From the NCBI GenBank assembly GCA_964475385.1, contig CAYYWV010000075.1, positions 1 to 12,160 on the forward strand: a stretch of 12,160 nucleotides of DNA, given 5' to 3'. Below, piece after piece: positions 1 through 8,390 of the stretch (position 1 is its first letter; each line of letters begins with the position of its first letter). Origin of the DNA: CAYYWV01 sp964475385. Its GTDB lineage: Bacteria > Pseudomonadota > Alphaproteobacteria > JAAXGF01. Under the pieces are notes generated by a model that saw only the letters and a program-made list of their open reading frames with translations, had not been told where the DNA came from and searched no databases. Position numbers and translations under genes: made by a program.

Positions 1-24
1 TAGGCCGCGCCGTGGCATAATCGG

Positions 25-53
25 TTGCGAAATCATACGGGCGTCTGTATAGA
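25..53 (+). promoter_or_regulatory. Putative sigma70-type promoter of rpsA
   Basis: A -35-like TTGCGA at 25-30 is followed, after exactly 17 bases, by a -10-like TATAGA at 48-53. Each hexamer matches the sigma70 consensus at four of six positions, and this A/T-rich patch stands out in a GC-rich leader. Transcription would start near 60 and give a leader of about 117 bases before the rpsA ATG. Seen directly: the hexamers and the spacing. Inferred: promoter activity. The TAG at 1-3 could be the stop of an upstream gene (cmk is the usual neighbour of rpsA), but the window is cut too close to tell. Confidence 0.42.
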
Positions 54-76
54 TTCCGGCCCTTGGACGACCGCCG

Positions 77-144
77 TCGGCGCCGCATCGCGGTGCCGGG
101 GCGTGTCGTGCGTATTTGCGCGATGCGCGCGCCGGACCCGGCGT
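77..144 (+). promoter_or_regulatory. Two GC-rich hairpins in the rpsA leader
   Basis: The first hairpin pairs 77-86 with 90-99 around an ATC loop (87-89): ten base pairs including two G-U wobbles. The second pairs 129-134 with 139-144 around a GACC loop, six pairs with one wobble. Both lie between the putative promoter and the rpsA ribosome binding site GGGAG at 167-171. In Escherichia coli, S1 represses its own mRNA through a structured leader, so these are candidates for the same role here. Short hairpins are common by chance at this GC content, so only the pairing is certain. Confidence 0.33.
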
Positions 145-176
145 CGCGGCACGCCGATCGAAGCGTGGGAGATCGT

Positions 177-2105
<1,929 letters not shown>

Positions 2106-2141
2106 ATCTGAGCGTCGCGCAGAAGGCGGGGGGCCGGTCGC

Positions 2142-3056
2142 GTGACGCCCGAAACGGACCTGCTCGTCGACCGACGCCGGCTCAAACGGCATCTCGCGTT
2201 CTGGCGAATCTTCGGGATTCTCGCAGTCCTCGCCGCAGTCTTCATTGGGTTCGAGCGGTTCGGCGGCGCGCCTGTTCTTCGCGATCACGTGGCGCGGCTC
2301 ACGGTCGACGGCTTCATCACCGAGGATCGCGACCTTCTCGATGCGCTCGCTCGGGTCGCCGACGATCCGCGGGCCAAGGCGCTCGTCGTCCATCTCGATA
2401 GCCCGGGCGGAACCTTCGTCGGGGGCGAGTCGCTCTACCGGGCGCTGCGCCGCGTCGCCAAGACCAAGCCGGTGGTCGCGGTCATGGACACGCTCGCCAC
2501 CTCGGCCGCGTATATGACGGCGCTCGGCGCCGATCGCCTGTTCGCCCGTCAGGGCACGATCACCGGCTCGATTGGCGTCATCATGCAGACCACCGATATC
2601 ACCGGGCTTTTGGGCAAGCTCGGGATCAGCGCCGAGGCGATCAAGAGCGGCCCGCTCAAGGCGACGCCGTCGCCGCTCGAGCCCATGACCGATGAGGTCC
2701 GCGCCGCGGTCCGCGGGATCATCGACGACATGTATGCGATCTTCGTGGACATGGTTTCGGCGCGTCGGGGCTTGCCGCCCGAGACCGTGCGCCGGCTCGC
2801 CGACGGGCGGGTGTATTCGGGCCGCCAAGCGGTCAAAAACCGGCTGATCGACGCCATCGGCGACGAGGCGGACGCGCGCGCTTGGCTCGCCGCCGAGAAA
2901 GGGGTTTCGGCCTCGCTTCCCGTCTTCGACGTCGAGATTCGCAACGGGGAAGAGGCCTGGTTGCCGAAGCTTTCGACTGCGGCAAGAAAAATCCTGTTTT
3001 CAGAAAGACTTACACTTGACGGACTGGTCTCGGTTTGGCAACCTGACATACAGTGA
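2142..3056 (+). CDS. sppA: S49 family signal peptide peptidase, SppA type
   Basis: This is a membrane-anchored serine protease that cleaves leftover signal peptides, with a Ser-Lys catalytic dyad. The 304-residue protein has one hydrophobic anchor at about residues 20-37, followed by the S49 fold. The likely nucleophile is Ser121 in the stretch ATSAAYMTALGAD, and the general base Lys168 in AIKSGPLK. Their spacing of 47 residues is close to the 52 recalled for the Bacillus subtilis short form. The block GTITGSIGVI (138-147) is typical of the family. The glycine pair usually following the serine is Ala-Ala here. The length fits the short single-domain SppA class, not the roughly 600-residue tandem form of E. 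coli. The start is a GTG preceded by a G-rich tract near 2126-2132. It lies 36 bases after rpsA and 104 bases before ihfB. Family assignment is firm; the substrate is inferred. Confidence 0.92.
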   Translation: MTPETDLLVDRRRLKRHLAFWRIFGILAVLAAVFIGFERFGGAPVLRDHVARLTVDGFITEDRDLLDALARVADDPRAKALVVHLDSPGGTFVGGESLYRALRRVAKTKPVVAVMDTLATSAAYMTALGADRLFARQGTITGSIGVIMQTTDITGLLGKLGISAEAIKSGPLKATPSPLEPMTDEVRAAVRGIIDDMYAIFVDMVSARRGLPPETVRRLADGRVYSGRQAVKNRLIDAIGDEADARAWLAAEKGVSASLPVFDVEIRNGEEAWLPKLSTAARKILFSERLTLDGLVSVWQPDIQ

Positions 3057-3160
3057 CGCAGGCAGCGCCAAGGGGCGGGCTATGCTCGTGCACGGGGGCG
3101 GGCGCATGGCGTCGGTAGACGCCGGACCCAGAGGGGGCAAGCGCATCGGGAGAGGCCAGG

Positions 3161-3445
3161 ATGACGCGATCACAACTCATCATGCGGTTGGCGGAGCTTA
3201 ATCCGCATCTTTACCACCGCGACGTCGAGCGGATCGTCACCACCATTTTCGAAGAGATTTCGGCGGCGCTCGCGCGCGGCGATCGGGTCGAGCTGCGCGG
3301 CTTCGGCGCGTTTTCGGTCAAGCGTCGGGCGGCGCGGCTCGGGCGCAATCCGCGAACCGGCGAGTCGGTTCACGTTGCGGCCAAGCATCTTCCGTACTTC
3401 AAGGCGGGAAAGGATCTTCGCGAGCGGCTCAACGCCAACCGCTAG
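3161..3445 (+). CDS. ihfB: Integration host factor subunit beta
   Basis: IHF beta pairs with IHF alpha to form a DNA-bending nucleoid protein used in transcription, replication and recombination. The product has 94 residues, the same length as E. coli IhfB, and aligns with it without gaps over the regions I can recall. It keeps RGFGAF at 46-51, with Glu44 and Arg46 (linked in E. coli to sequence-specific recognition), then GRNPRTG at 61-67 with the intercalating Pro64 at the arm tip. The C-terminal FKAGKDLRERL (80-90) matches the family. Arg46 and the motif context favour IHF beta over HU. The ATG at 3161 has GAGAGG at 3150-3155, five bases upstream. The alpha subunit gene is not in this window. 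A short in-frame gap of 24 bases leads to the LapA-like gene, so the two are probably co-transcribed. Confidence 0.95.
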   Translation: MTRSQLIMRLAELNPHLYHRDVERIVTTIFEEISAALARGDRVELRGFGAFSVKRRAARLGRNPRTGESVHVAAKHLPYFKAGKDLRERLNANR

Positions 3446-3469
3446 GCTCCCTCCCGTTTCGGGGGTGAC

Positions 3470-3796
3470 GTGAAAGCATTGAGATGGCTCGCCGGCCTGG
3501 CGGTCGGCATCGTGGTTGTCGCTTTTGCGGTCGCCAACCGGGCGCCCGTCTCGGTCAGTCTCGACCCGCTTCCTTTCTCCTTCGCGGTTCCTTTGTTCCT
3601 GGTGGCGTTCGCCGGCGGGCTCGTCGGCTTCGCGATCGGGGCGAGCGCGGTGTGGCTCGCTGGGCATCGCTGGCGCGCGCTGGCCCGTCGCCGTCGGTCG
3701 CGGGTCGAGGCGCTGGAGCGCGAGCTCGCCCGGCTCTCCGAGCTGCGCAACCCTGGCGGCCCGCGCCCGCCGGTCCTCACCCGGCGCGCTTCCTGA
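3470..3796 (+). CDS. LapA-domain (DUF1049) small inner-membrane protein
   Basis: This 108-residue protein has two predicted membrane helices, at about residues 5-22 and 37-65, joined by a short loop with ANRAPVSVSLDPLPF. That loop resembles the conserved 'NR.PV.VSLDP' signature of the lipopolysaccharide assembly protein A (LapA/YciS) domain family. A basic segment (RALARRRRSR, 69-78) and a short amphipathic, probably coiled-coil stretch to about residue 93 follow, likely on the cytoplasmic side. In E. coli, LapA with LapB adjusts LPS synthesis through LpxC turnover; whether this protein does so is not shown, and no lapB is present nearby. The start is a GTG with a GGGGG tract at 3461-3465 upstream. 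In alphaproteobacteria such a gene commonly follows ihfB, which supports the call. The family is likely and the function is open. Confidence 0.85.
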   Translation: MKALRWLAGLAVGIVVVAFAVANRAPVSVSLDPLPFSFAVPLFLVAFAGGLVGFAIGASAVWLAGHRWRALARRRRSRVEALERELARLSELRNPGGPRPPVLTRRAS

Positions 3797-3806
3797 GACC
3801 GGAAGA

Positions 3807-4760
3807 ATGGACCCGGTGCGCATGATCGACGCCGAGGCGGTCCACGCCGCCGCCGACTGGGGCGCGCTGATCGATGCGATCGATGCGATGTATCGCGCGG
3901 GCGTCGATCACAACGCGCTGTTCCGGCTCGATCTCGCGAGCGCCAATGGCGTGGTCGCCAACTTCCTCTTGCGGCCCGCCTGGCAGCGCGACCGCAACAT
4001 CGGGGTCAAGCTGGTGACGGTCTTTCCCGACAACAATGCGAAGGGCCTGCCTTCGGTGCTCGGGCTTTACGTCTTGATGGACGGCCGGACCGGCGCGCCG
4101 CTCGCCTGCATCGACGGCGCCGCGCTCACGCTGTACAAGACGGCCGCCAACTCGGCGCTTGGCGCGCGCTACCTCGCTCGCGAGGACGCCGCGACCATGC
4201 TCATGGTCGGCGCCGGGGCGCTCGCGCCCTATCTCATCGCCGCCCATGCCCATGTTCGCCCGATCCGCGAGGTTCGGGTCTGGAACCGCACGCCCGCCCG
4301 CGCCCGCGATCTCGCCGCCCGCCACGGCGGCGATGCGCTCCCGATCGCGGCGACCGAAGACCTTGAGGCGGCGGCGCGTTGGGCCGATGTCATCTGCTGC
4401 GCCACCATGGCGCGCGCGCCGCTGATCCGCGGCGACTGGCTCGCCCCGGGTGCGCATCTCGACCTTGTCGGCGGCTATACGCCCGAGATGCGCGAGGCCG
4501 ACGACGAAGCGGCGCGCCGCGCCCGGGTCTTCGTCGATACCCGCGAAGGAACGCTCGCCGAGGTCGGCGACATCGCAGGCCCGATCGCCGCCGGCGTCAT
4601 TTCCGAGGACGACATCTGCGCCGATCTCGCCCAGCTCGCCCGCGGCGAACGCCAAGGCCGCGAGAGCGCGGACGAGATCACCCTGTTCAAGAACGGCGGC
4701 GGCAGCAATCAGGATCTCGCGACGGCCCAGTTCTTCGCCGCCCGCTGCGCCGCCCGTTAA
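3807..4760 (+). CDS. Ornithine cyclodeaminase/mu-crystallin family protein, probable imino-acid reductase
   Basis: The 317-residue product matches the OCD/mu-crystallin family, NAD(P)-dependent enzymes acting on amino or imino acids. Visible features are Arg40, Lys68 (in GVKLVTVFPDN), the DGAALTLYKTAANSALGARYLA region (103-124) and a Rossmann dinucleotide loop GAGALAPYL at 135-143, followed by VRVWNR. Two positions differ from true ornithine cyclodeaminase as I recall it. Arg112 of the Pseudomonas putida enzyme is Lys111 here, and catalytic Asp228 in GGD is Tyr224 in GGYTPEMRE. That pattern fits better with delta1-pyrroline/piperideine-2-carboxylate reductase or a ketimine reductase than with cyclodeamination. 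Start choice is uncertain: the ATG at 3807 has GGAAG only one base away, while a GTG at 3816 or ATG at 3822 is better spaced and would shorten the protein by three or five residues. It follows the LapA-like gene by 10 bases. Confidence 0.85.
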   Translation: MDPVRMIDAEAVHAAADWGALIDAIDAMYRAGVDHNALFRLDLASANGVVANFLLRPAWQRDRNIGVKLVTVFPDNNAKGLPSVLGLYVLMDGRTGAPLACIDGAALTLYKTAANSALGARYLAREDAATMLMVGAGALAPYLIAAHAHVRPIREVRVWNRTPARARDLAARHGGDALPIAATEDLEAAARWADVICCATMARAPLIRGDWLAPGAHLDLVGGYTPEMREADDEAARRARVFVDTREGTLAEVGDIAGPIAAGVISEDDICADLAQLARGERQGRESADEITLFKNGGGSNQDLATAQFFAARCAAR

Positions 4761-4816
4761 GGCCCAGCCCCGAGGCCGATTTTCCGGCCGGCGTCGCGCG
4801 CCCAGGCGCGATCTGC

Positions 4817-4822
4817 TATAAG
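4817..4822 (+). promoter_or_regulatory. Putative -10 element ahead of pyrF
   Basis: TATAAG sits in the context GCTATAAGAG inside the 92-base gap before pyrF, the longest gap in this half of the window. It matches the sigma70 -10 consensus at five of six positions. I see no convincing -35 at 16-18 bases upstream (the region is gcgtcgcgcg-like). Transcription would begin near 4829, inside a small inverted repeat at 4824-4839. It would drive pyrF-trpF-trpB-trpA-accD-folC. The gap and hexamer are seen; promoter activity is inferred. Confidence 0.35.
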
Positions 4823-4852
4823 AGCGGGGATCATCCCGCCCTGGAGGGAGCC

Positions 4853-5596
4853 ATGAGCGATGCGGTTTCGGCGCGCGCCGCCTGCGCCAAGCGCCTTCTC
4901 TGCGCCATAGACACGGTCGATCTCGACGCCGCGGTGGCGGTCGCCCGCAGCCTTTCCGGAATCGTCGGCGGGGTCAAGCTCGGGCTCGAGTTCTGCACCG
5001 CCCACGGGCCCGCAGGCATTCGCGCGGTCACCGAATGCGGGCTGCCGCTGTTTCTCGACCTCAAGTTCCACGACATTCCCAATACGGTGGCGGGCGCCGT
5101 GCGCGGCGCGCTCGCGGTGCAGCCTTTCATGCTTACGGTCCATGTGGCGGGAGGGACCGCCATGCTGCGGGCGGCGATGGCGGCCGCCTTCCGCGTCGCC
5201 GACCAGACCGGCGGCCCCCGCCCGCAGGTGATCGGGATCACGATCCTCACCAGCTTCGACGACGTGGACGTCGACGAGGTGGGCATGCGCGGCCCGCTTG
5301 GCGACCAGGTCCGCAGGCTGGCCGAGGTCGCCCAGTCCGCCGGCCTCGACGGGGTCGTCGTTTCGGCCCACGAGATCGCGGCGCTGCGCGCCCAGTGCGG
5401 CGAGGACTTCACCCTCGTGGTGCCCGGCATCCGGCCGGCCTGGTCGTCGGCCGACGACCAGAAGCGCATCGTGACGCCGGCCGAGGCGATCCGTCGGGGC
5501 GCCGACTACCTGGTGGTCGGGCGGCCGATCCTGCGCGCCGACGATCCCGCCGCCGCGGCGCGCCGGATCGTCGAGGACATGGCCTCGGCTGTCTGA
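4853..5596 (+). CDS. pyrF: Orotidine 5'-phosphate decarboxylase
   Basis: PyrF carries out the last step of de novo UMP synthesis, decarboxylating OMP to UMP in the cytosol. The 247-residue TIM-barrel protein has the catalytic signature FLDLKFHDIPNTV at 67-79, with the Asp69-x-Lys71-x-x-Asp74 triad and the upstream Lys42 in GVKLGLEF. The phosphate-binding segment is PGIRP (191-195) and the final barrel turn is VVGRPI (221-226). Length is normal for the short bacterial class. The ATG at 4853 is well supported by GGAGGG at 4843-4848, the best ribosome binding site in the window; the open frame upstream of it overlaps the previous gene and is not family-like. trpF follows after only 4 bases, so translation is probably coupled. 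No sign of frameshift or missing catalytic residues. Confidence 0.97.
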   Translation: MSDAVSARAACAKRLLCAIDTVDLDAAVAVARSLSGIVGGVKLGLEFCTAHGPAGIRAVTECGLPLFLDLKFHDIPNTVAGAVRGALAVQPFMLTVHVAGGTAMLRAAMAAAFRVADQTGGPRPQVIGITILTSFDDVDVDEVGMRGPLGDQVRRLAEVAQSAGLDGVVVSAHEIAALRAQCGEDFTLVVPGIRPAWSSADDQKRIVTPAEAIRRGADYLVVGRPILRADDPAAAARRIVEDMASAV

Positions 5597-5600
5597 GTCG

Positions 5601-6293
5601 ATGGCCGTGACCGCCAAGATCTGCGGCGTCAACGCGCCCGAGGCGGTGCGCGCCGTGGTCGCCGGCGGCGCGAGCCACATGGGGCTGGTGTTCTACCCGC
5701 CGTCGCCGCGCGCCGTGACCCCGGACGAAGCGGCGGCGCTGGTCGCGGGCCTAGACGACGATCGACCGTGCCGGGTCGGTCTGTTCGTCGACCCCGACGA
5801 CGCCGCGATCGCCGCGGCGCTGGCGGCGGTGCGGCTCGGCATGATCCAGCTTCACGGCGACGAAACGCCCGAGCGGGTGGCGGACATTCGCGCGCGGTTC
5901 GGCGTTCCGGTCATGAAGGCGGTGCGGGTCGCGACCGCCGCCGACGTCGAGGCCGCGCGCGCCTATGTCGCAGTCGCCGATTGGCTTTTGTTCGACGCCC
6001 GCCCGCCTGCGGGCTTGACCGGGGCGCTGCCGGGCGGTAATGCGCTGAGCTTCGACTGGGGGCTTCTGGCCGGGCGGCGCTGGCCCGTGCCTTGGATGCT
6101 GTCGGGCGGGCTCGATGCGGCGAACGTCGCCCGGGCGGTCGCCGCGACCGGCGCCCGGGTGGTCGACGTCTCCTCGGGCGTCGAGGACCGGCGCGGCCAC
6201 AAAGACCCGGCGTTGATCGCGGCGTTTCTTCGCGCCGTCGCCCGTCTCAACGGCGGCGAAGGCGGCGAAGAAGAGGCGGCCGAGGCCATTTGA
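5601..6293 (+). CDS. trpF: Phosphoribosylanthranilate isomerase
   Basis: TrpF converts N-(5'-phosphoribosyl)anthranilate to CdRP, the third step of the tryptophan branch, by an Amadori rearrangement. The 230-residue TIM barrel shows the N-terminal KICGV motif with catalytic Cys8, MGLVFYPPSPR (27-37), QLHGDE (83-88), and the catalytic Asp132 in LLFDA. The phosphate-binding LSGGLDAANV (167-176) and DVSSGVE (189-195) motifs are also present. The C-terminus ends in a Gly/Glu-rich stretch (about 216-230) of no clear function. The ATG is 4 bases after the pyrF stop, and the ribosome binding site is weak (only GAG at 5595-5597), which suggests reinitiation by ribosomes finishing pyrF. trpB follows 13 bases later. 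TrpF stands alone, not fused to TrpC, as usual in alphaproteobacteria. Confidence 0.96.
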   Translation: MAVTAKICGVNAPEAVRAVVAGGASHMGLVFYPPSPRAVTPDEAAALVAGLDDDRPCRVGLFVDPDDAAIAAALAAVRLGMIQLHGDETPERVADIRARFGVPVMKAVRVATAADVEAARAYVAVADWLLFDARPPAGLTGALPGGNALSFDWGLLAGRRWPVPWMLSGGLDAANVARAVAATGARVVDVSSGVEDRRGHKDPALIAAFLRAVARLNGGEGGEEEAAEAI

Positions 6294-6306
6294 GGACGGA
6301 ACGCGC

Positions 6307-7518
6307 ATGACATCACCCAACACTTATCGGACCGATCCCGACGCGCACGGCCGGTTCGGCGACTACGGCGGGCGCTTCGTCGCCGAGACCCTGATGCCTC
6401 TGATCCTCGAGCTCGAGGCGGCCTATGCGGAAGCGCGCAACGATCCCGCTTTCGCCGCGGAGCTCGACCACTACAAGACCCACTACGTCGGCCGGCCCAG
6501 CCCGCTCTACTTCGCGCGAAGGCTCACCGAGCACTTCGGCGGCGCCAAGATCTACTTCAAGCGCGAAGAGCTCAACCACACCGGCGCCCACAAGATCAAC
6601 AACTGCATGGGCCAGATCCTGCTCGCCCGGCGGATGGGCAAGACCCGGATCATCGCCGAGACCGGGGCCGGCCAGCACGGCGTGGCGACCGCGACCGTCT
6701 GCGCTCTGTTCGGCCTTCAATGCGTGGTCTACATGGGCGAGGTCGATATCGCGCGCCAGCAGCCCAACGTTTTCCGCATGAAGCTCCTCGGGGCCGAGGT
6801 GGTGCCGGTGTCCTCGGGCTCGCGCACGCTCAAGGACGCGCTCAACGAGGCGCTCCGCGACTGGGTGACCAATGTCGAGACGACTTATTATCTCATCGGC
6901 ACGGTGGCCGGCCCGCACCCTTATCCGATGATGGTGCGCGACTTCCAGTCGGTGATCGGCGAAGAGGCCCGCGCCCAGATGATCGAGGCCGAAGGCCGGC
7001 TGCCCGACACCCTGGTCGCCTGCATCGGCGGCGGCTCGAACGCGATGGGCCTGTTCTACCCCTTCCTCGACGACGAGAACGTGCGCATCTATGGGGTCGA
7101 GGCGGCGGGCCGGGGGATCGAGACCGGCGAGCACGCGGCCTCGCTCACCGCGGGCTCGCCCGGCGTGCTCCACGGCAACCGGACCTATCTGTTGCAGGAC
7201 GAGGAAGGCCAGATCACCGAGGCGCACTCGATCTCGGCCGGGCTCGACTATCCCGGGATCGGCCCCGAGCACGCTTGGCTCAAAGACATCGGCCGGGTCG
7301 AGTACGTCTCGGCAACCGACGCCGAGGCGCTCGAGATGTTCGAGCTCTGCTCCCGGCTCGAAGGGATCATCCCGGCGCTCGAGCCGGCGCACGCGCTCGC
7401 CCATGTGGCGCGCATCGCGCCCGGCCTGCCCAAGGACCACATCATTCTGACCAACATGTGCGGCCGCGGCGACAAGGATATCTTCACCGTCGCCGAGGCC
7501 CTGGGGGTGAAGCTATGA
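6307..7518 (+). CDS. trpB: Tryptophan synthase beta chain
   Basis: TrpB is the PLP-dependent subunit that joins indole, passed through a tunnel from TrpA, to serine to form L-tryptophan. The 403-residue protein contains KREELNHTGAHKINN with the PLP lysine at 96, ETGAGQHGVATA with catalytic Glu118, and the phosphate-binding GGGSNA at 241-246. These are shifted by exactly nine from E. coli Lys87, Glu109 and Gly232, consistent with a complete TrpB1-type chain with a slightly longer N-terminus. The end, NMCGRGDKDIFTVAEALG, is canonical. The ATG at 6307 is preceded by GAGGA (6292-6296), which overlaps the trpF stop. The stop overlaps the trpA start in an ATGA, a classic arrangement for making alpha and beta chains in equal amounts. 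Confidence 0.98.
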   Translation: MTSPNTYRTDPDAHGRFGDYGGRFVAETLMPLILELEAAYAEARNDPAFAAELDHYKTHYVGRPSPLYFARRLTEHFGGAKIYFKREELNHTGAHKINNCMGQILLARRMGKTRIIAETGAGQHGVATATVCALFGLQCVVYMGEVDIARQQPNVFRMKLLGAEVVPVSSGSRTLKDALNEALRDWVTNVETTYYLIGTVAGPHPYPMMVRDFQSVIGEEARAQMIEAEGRLPDTLVACIGGGSNAMGLFYPFLDDENVRIYGVEAAGRGIETGEHAASLTAGSPGVLHGNRTYLLQDEEGQITEAHSISAGLDYPGIGPEHAWLKDIGRVEYVSATDAEALEMFELCSRLEGIIPALEPAHALAHVARIAPGLPKDHIILTNMCGRGDKDIFTVAEALGVKL

Positions 7519-8372
7519 AGGACGCGTCGCGCGCGGGCCGCATCGCGCGCCGGTTCGAGGCGCTCGCCCGCGAAGGCCGCGGCGGGCTCGTCACCTTCGT
7601 CACCGCGGGGGATCCCGACCTCGAGCGTTCGACCGAGATCGTTCTCGGCCTGCCCGCGGCCGGGGCCGACCTGATCGAGATCGGGATGCCGTTCACCGAT
7701 CCCATGGCCGACGGCCCGTCGATCCAGGCGGCGGGGCTGCGCGCGCTCGCCGCCGGCCAGACCATGGCCCGCACTCTCGATCTGGTGCGGCGCTTCCGGC
7801 GCGACGACGACGAGACCCCGATCGTGCTCATGGGCTACTACAACCCGATCTACGTCTACGGCAACGACCGCTTTCTCAAGGACGCCATAGACGCCGGGGT
7901 CGATGGACTGATCGTGGTCGACCTGCCGCCCGAAGAGGACGAGGAGCTCTGCCTGCCGGCGCTCGAGGCGGGCGTCAACTTCATCCGGCTCGCGACGCCG
8001 ACGACGGACGATGCGCGGCTGCCCAAGGTGGCGCGCAACGCCTCGGGCTTCATCTACTACGTTTCGATCACCGGGATCACCGGGGCCGAGGGCGCGGCCG
8101 CCGAGGCGATCGCCGCGGCGGTGGCGCGGCTGCGCCGGCACAGCGCGCTTCCGATCGCGGTCGGCTTCGGCATCAAGACGCCCGATCAGGCGGCGGCGGT
8201 GGCTCGGGTCGCGGACGCGGCCGTGGTCGGCTCGGCGATCGTCGACCGGGTCGCCGCCAACCTCGATGACGCCGGCCGGCCCAGGGCGGGGCTGGTCGAC
8301 GACGTTCTCGGCCTGGTCGCCGATCTCGCCCGCGGGGTGCGCGCGGCCCGCGGCCCGCGCGAAGCCGACTGA
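7515..8372 (+). CDS. trpA: Tryptophan synthase alpha chain
   Basis: TrpA cleaves indole-3-glycerol phosphate to indole and glyceraldehyde 3-phosphate within the alpha2-beta2 complex. The 285-residue TIM barrel has the family signature LIEIGMPFTDPMADGPSIQ (53-71) with catalytic Glu55 and Asp66, equal to E. coli Glu49 and Asp60 with an offset of six. The signature reads GMPFTDP where GVPFSDP is more common, a conservative change. YYNPIYVYG (loop 2), YYVSITGITG (loop 6 region) and VGFGIKTPDQA with GSAIV at the phosphate site are all present. The ATG at 7515 overlaps the trpB stop by four bases, so translation is probably coupled. The last 20 residues are Arg/Ala-rich and variable. accD begins 18 bases after the stop. 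Confidence 0.97.
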   Translation: MKDASRAGRIARRFEALAREGRGGLVTFVTAGDPDLERSTEIVLGLPAAGADLIEIGMPFTDPMADGPSIQAAGLRALAAGQTMARTLDLVRRFRRDDDETPIVLMGYYNPIYVYGNDRFLKDAIDAGVDGLIVVDLPPEEDEELCLPALEAGVNFIRLATPTTDDARLPKVARNASGFIYYVSITGITGAEGAAAEAIAAAVARLRRHSALPIAVGFGIKTPDQAAAVARVADAAVVGSAIVDRVAANLDDAGRPRAGLVDDVLGLVADLARGVRAARGPREAD

Positions 8373-8390
8373 GCGGAGCGCAGGGCGGCC

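Noticed and set aside
3016..3086. Promoter-like hexamers before ihfB (TTGACG at 3016-3021, CTGACA at 3043-3048, TATGCT at 3081-3086)
   Set aside because: Each resembles a -35 or -10 element alone, but none pairs at 16-18 bases with a credible partner. ihfB may well have its own promoter in this gap, but I cannot place it.
3178..3190. Possible IHF binding site over the ihfB start (CATCATGCGGTTG)
   Set aside because: It differs from the WATCAANNNNTTR consensus at two of the nine specified positions, falls inside coding sequence, and lacks the A-rich flank often seen. Autoregulation by IHF is known in E. coli, but this match is too weak to claim.
4774..4789. Hairpin after the OCD-family gene as an intrinsic terminator
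   Set aside because: The stem is only five base pairs and no T run follows it; the only T-rich bases are in its loop. It is mentioned as context for the pyrF gap but not called a terminator.
6250..6306. trp attenuator or leader peptide near trpB
   Set aside because: No short frame with tandem Trp codons or alternative hairpins is present before trpF or trpB; the junctions are only 4 and 13 bases.
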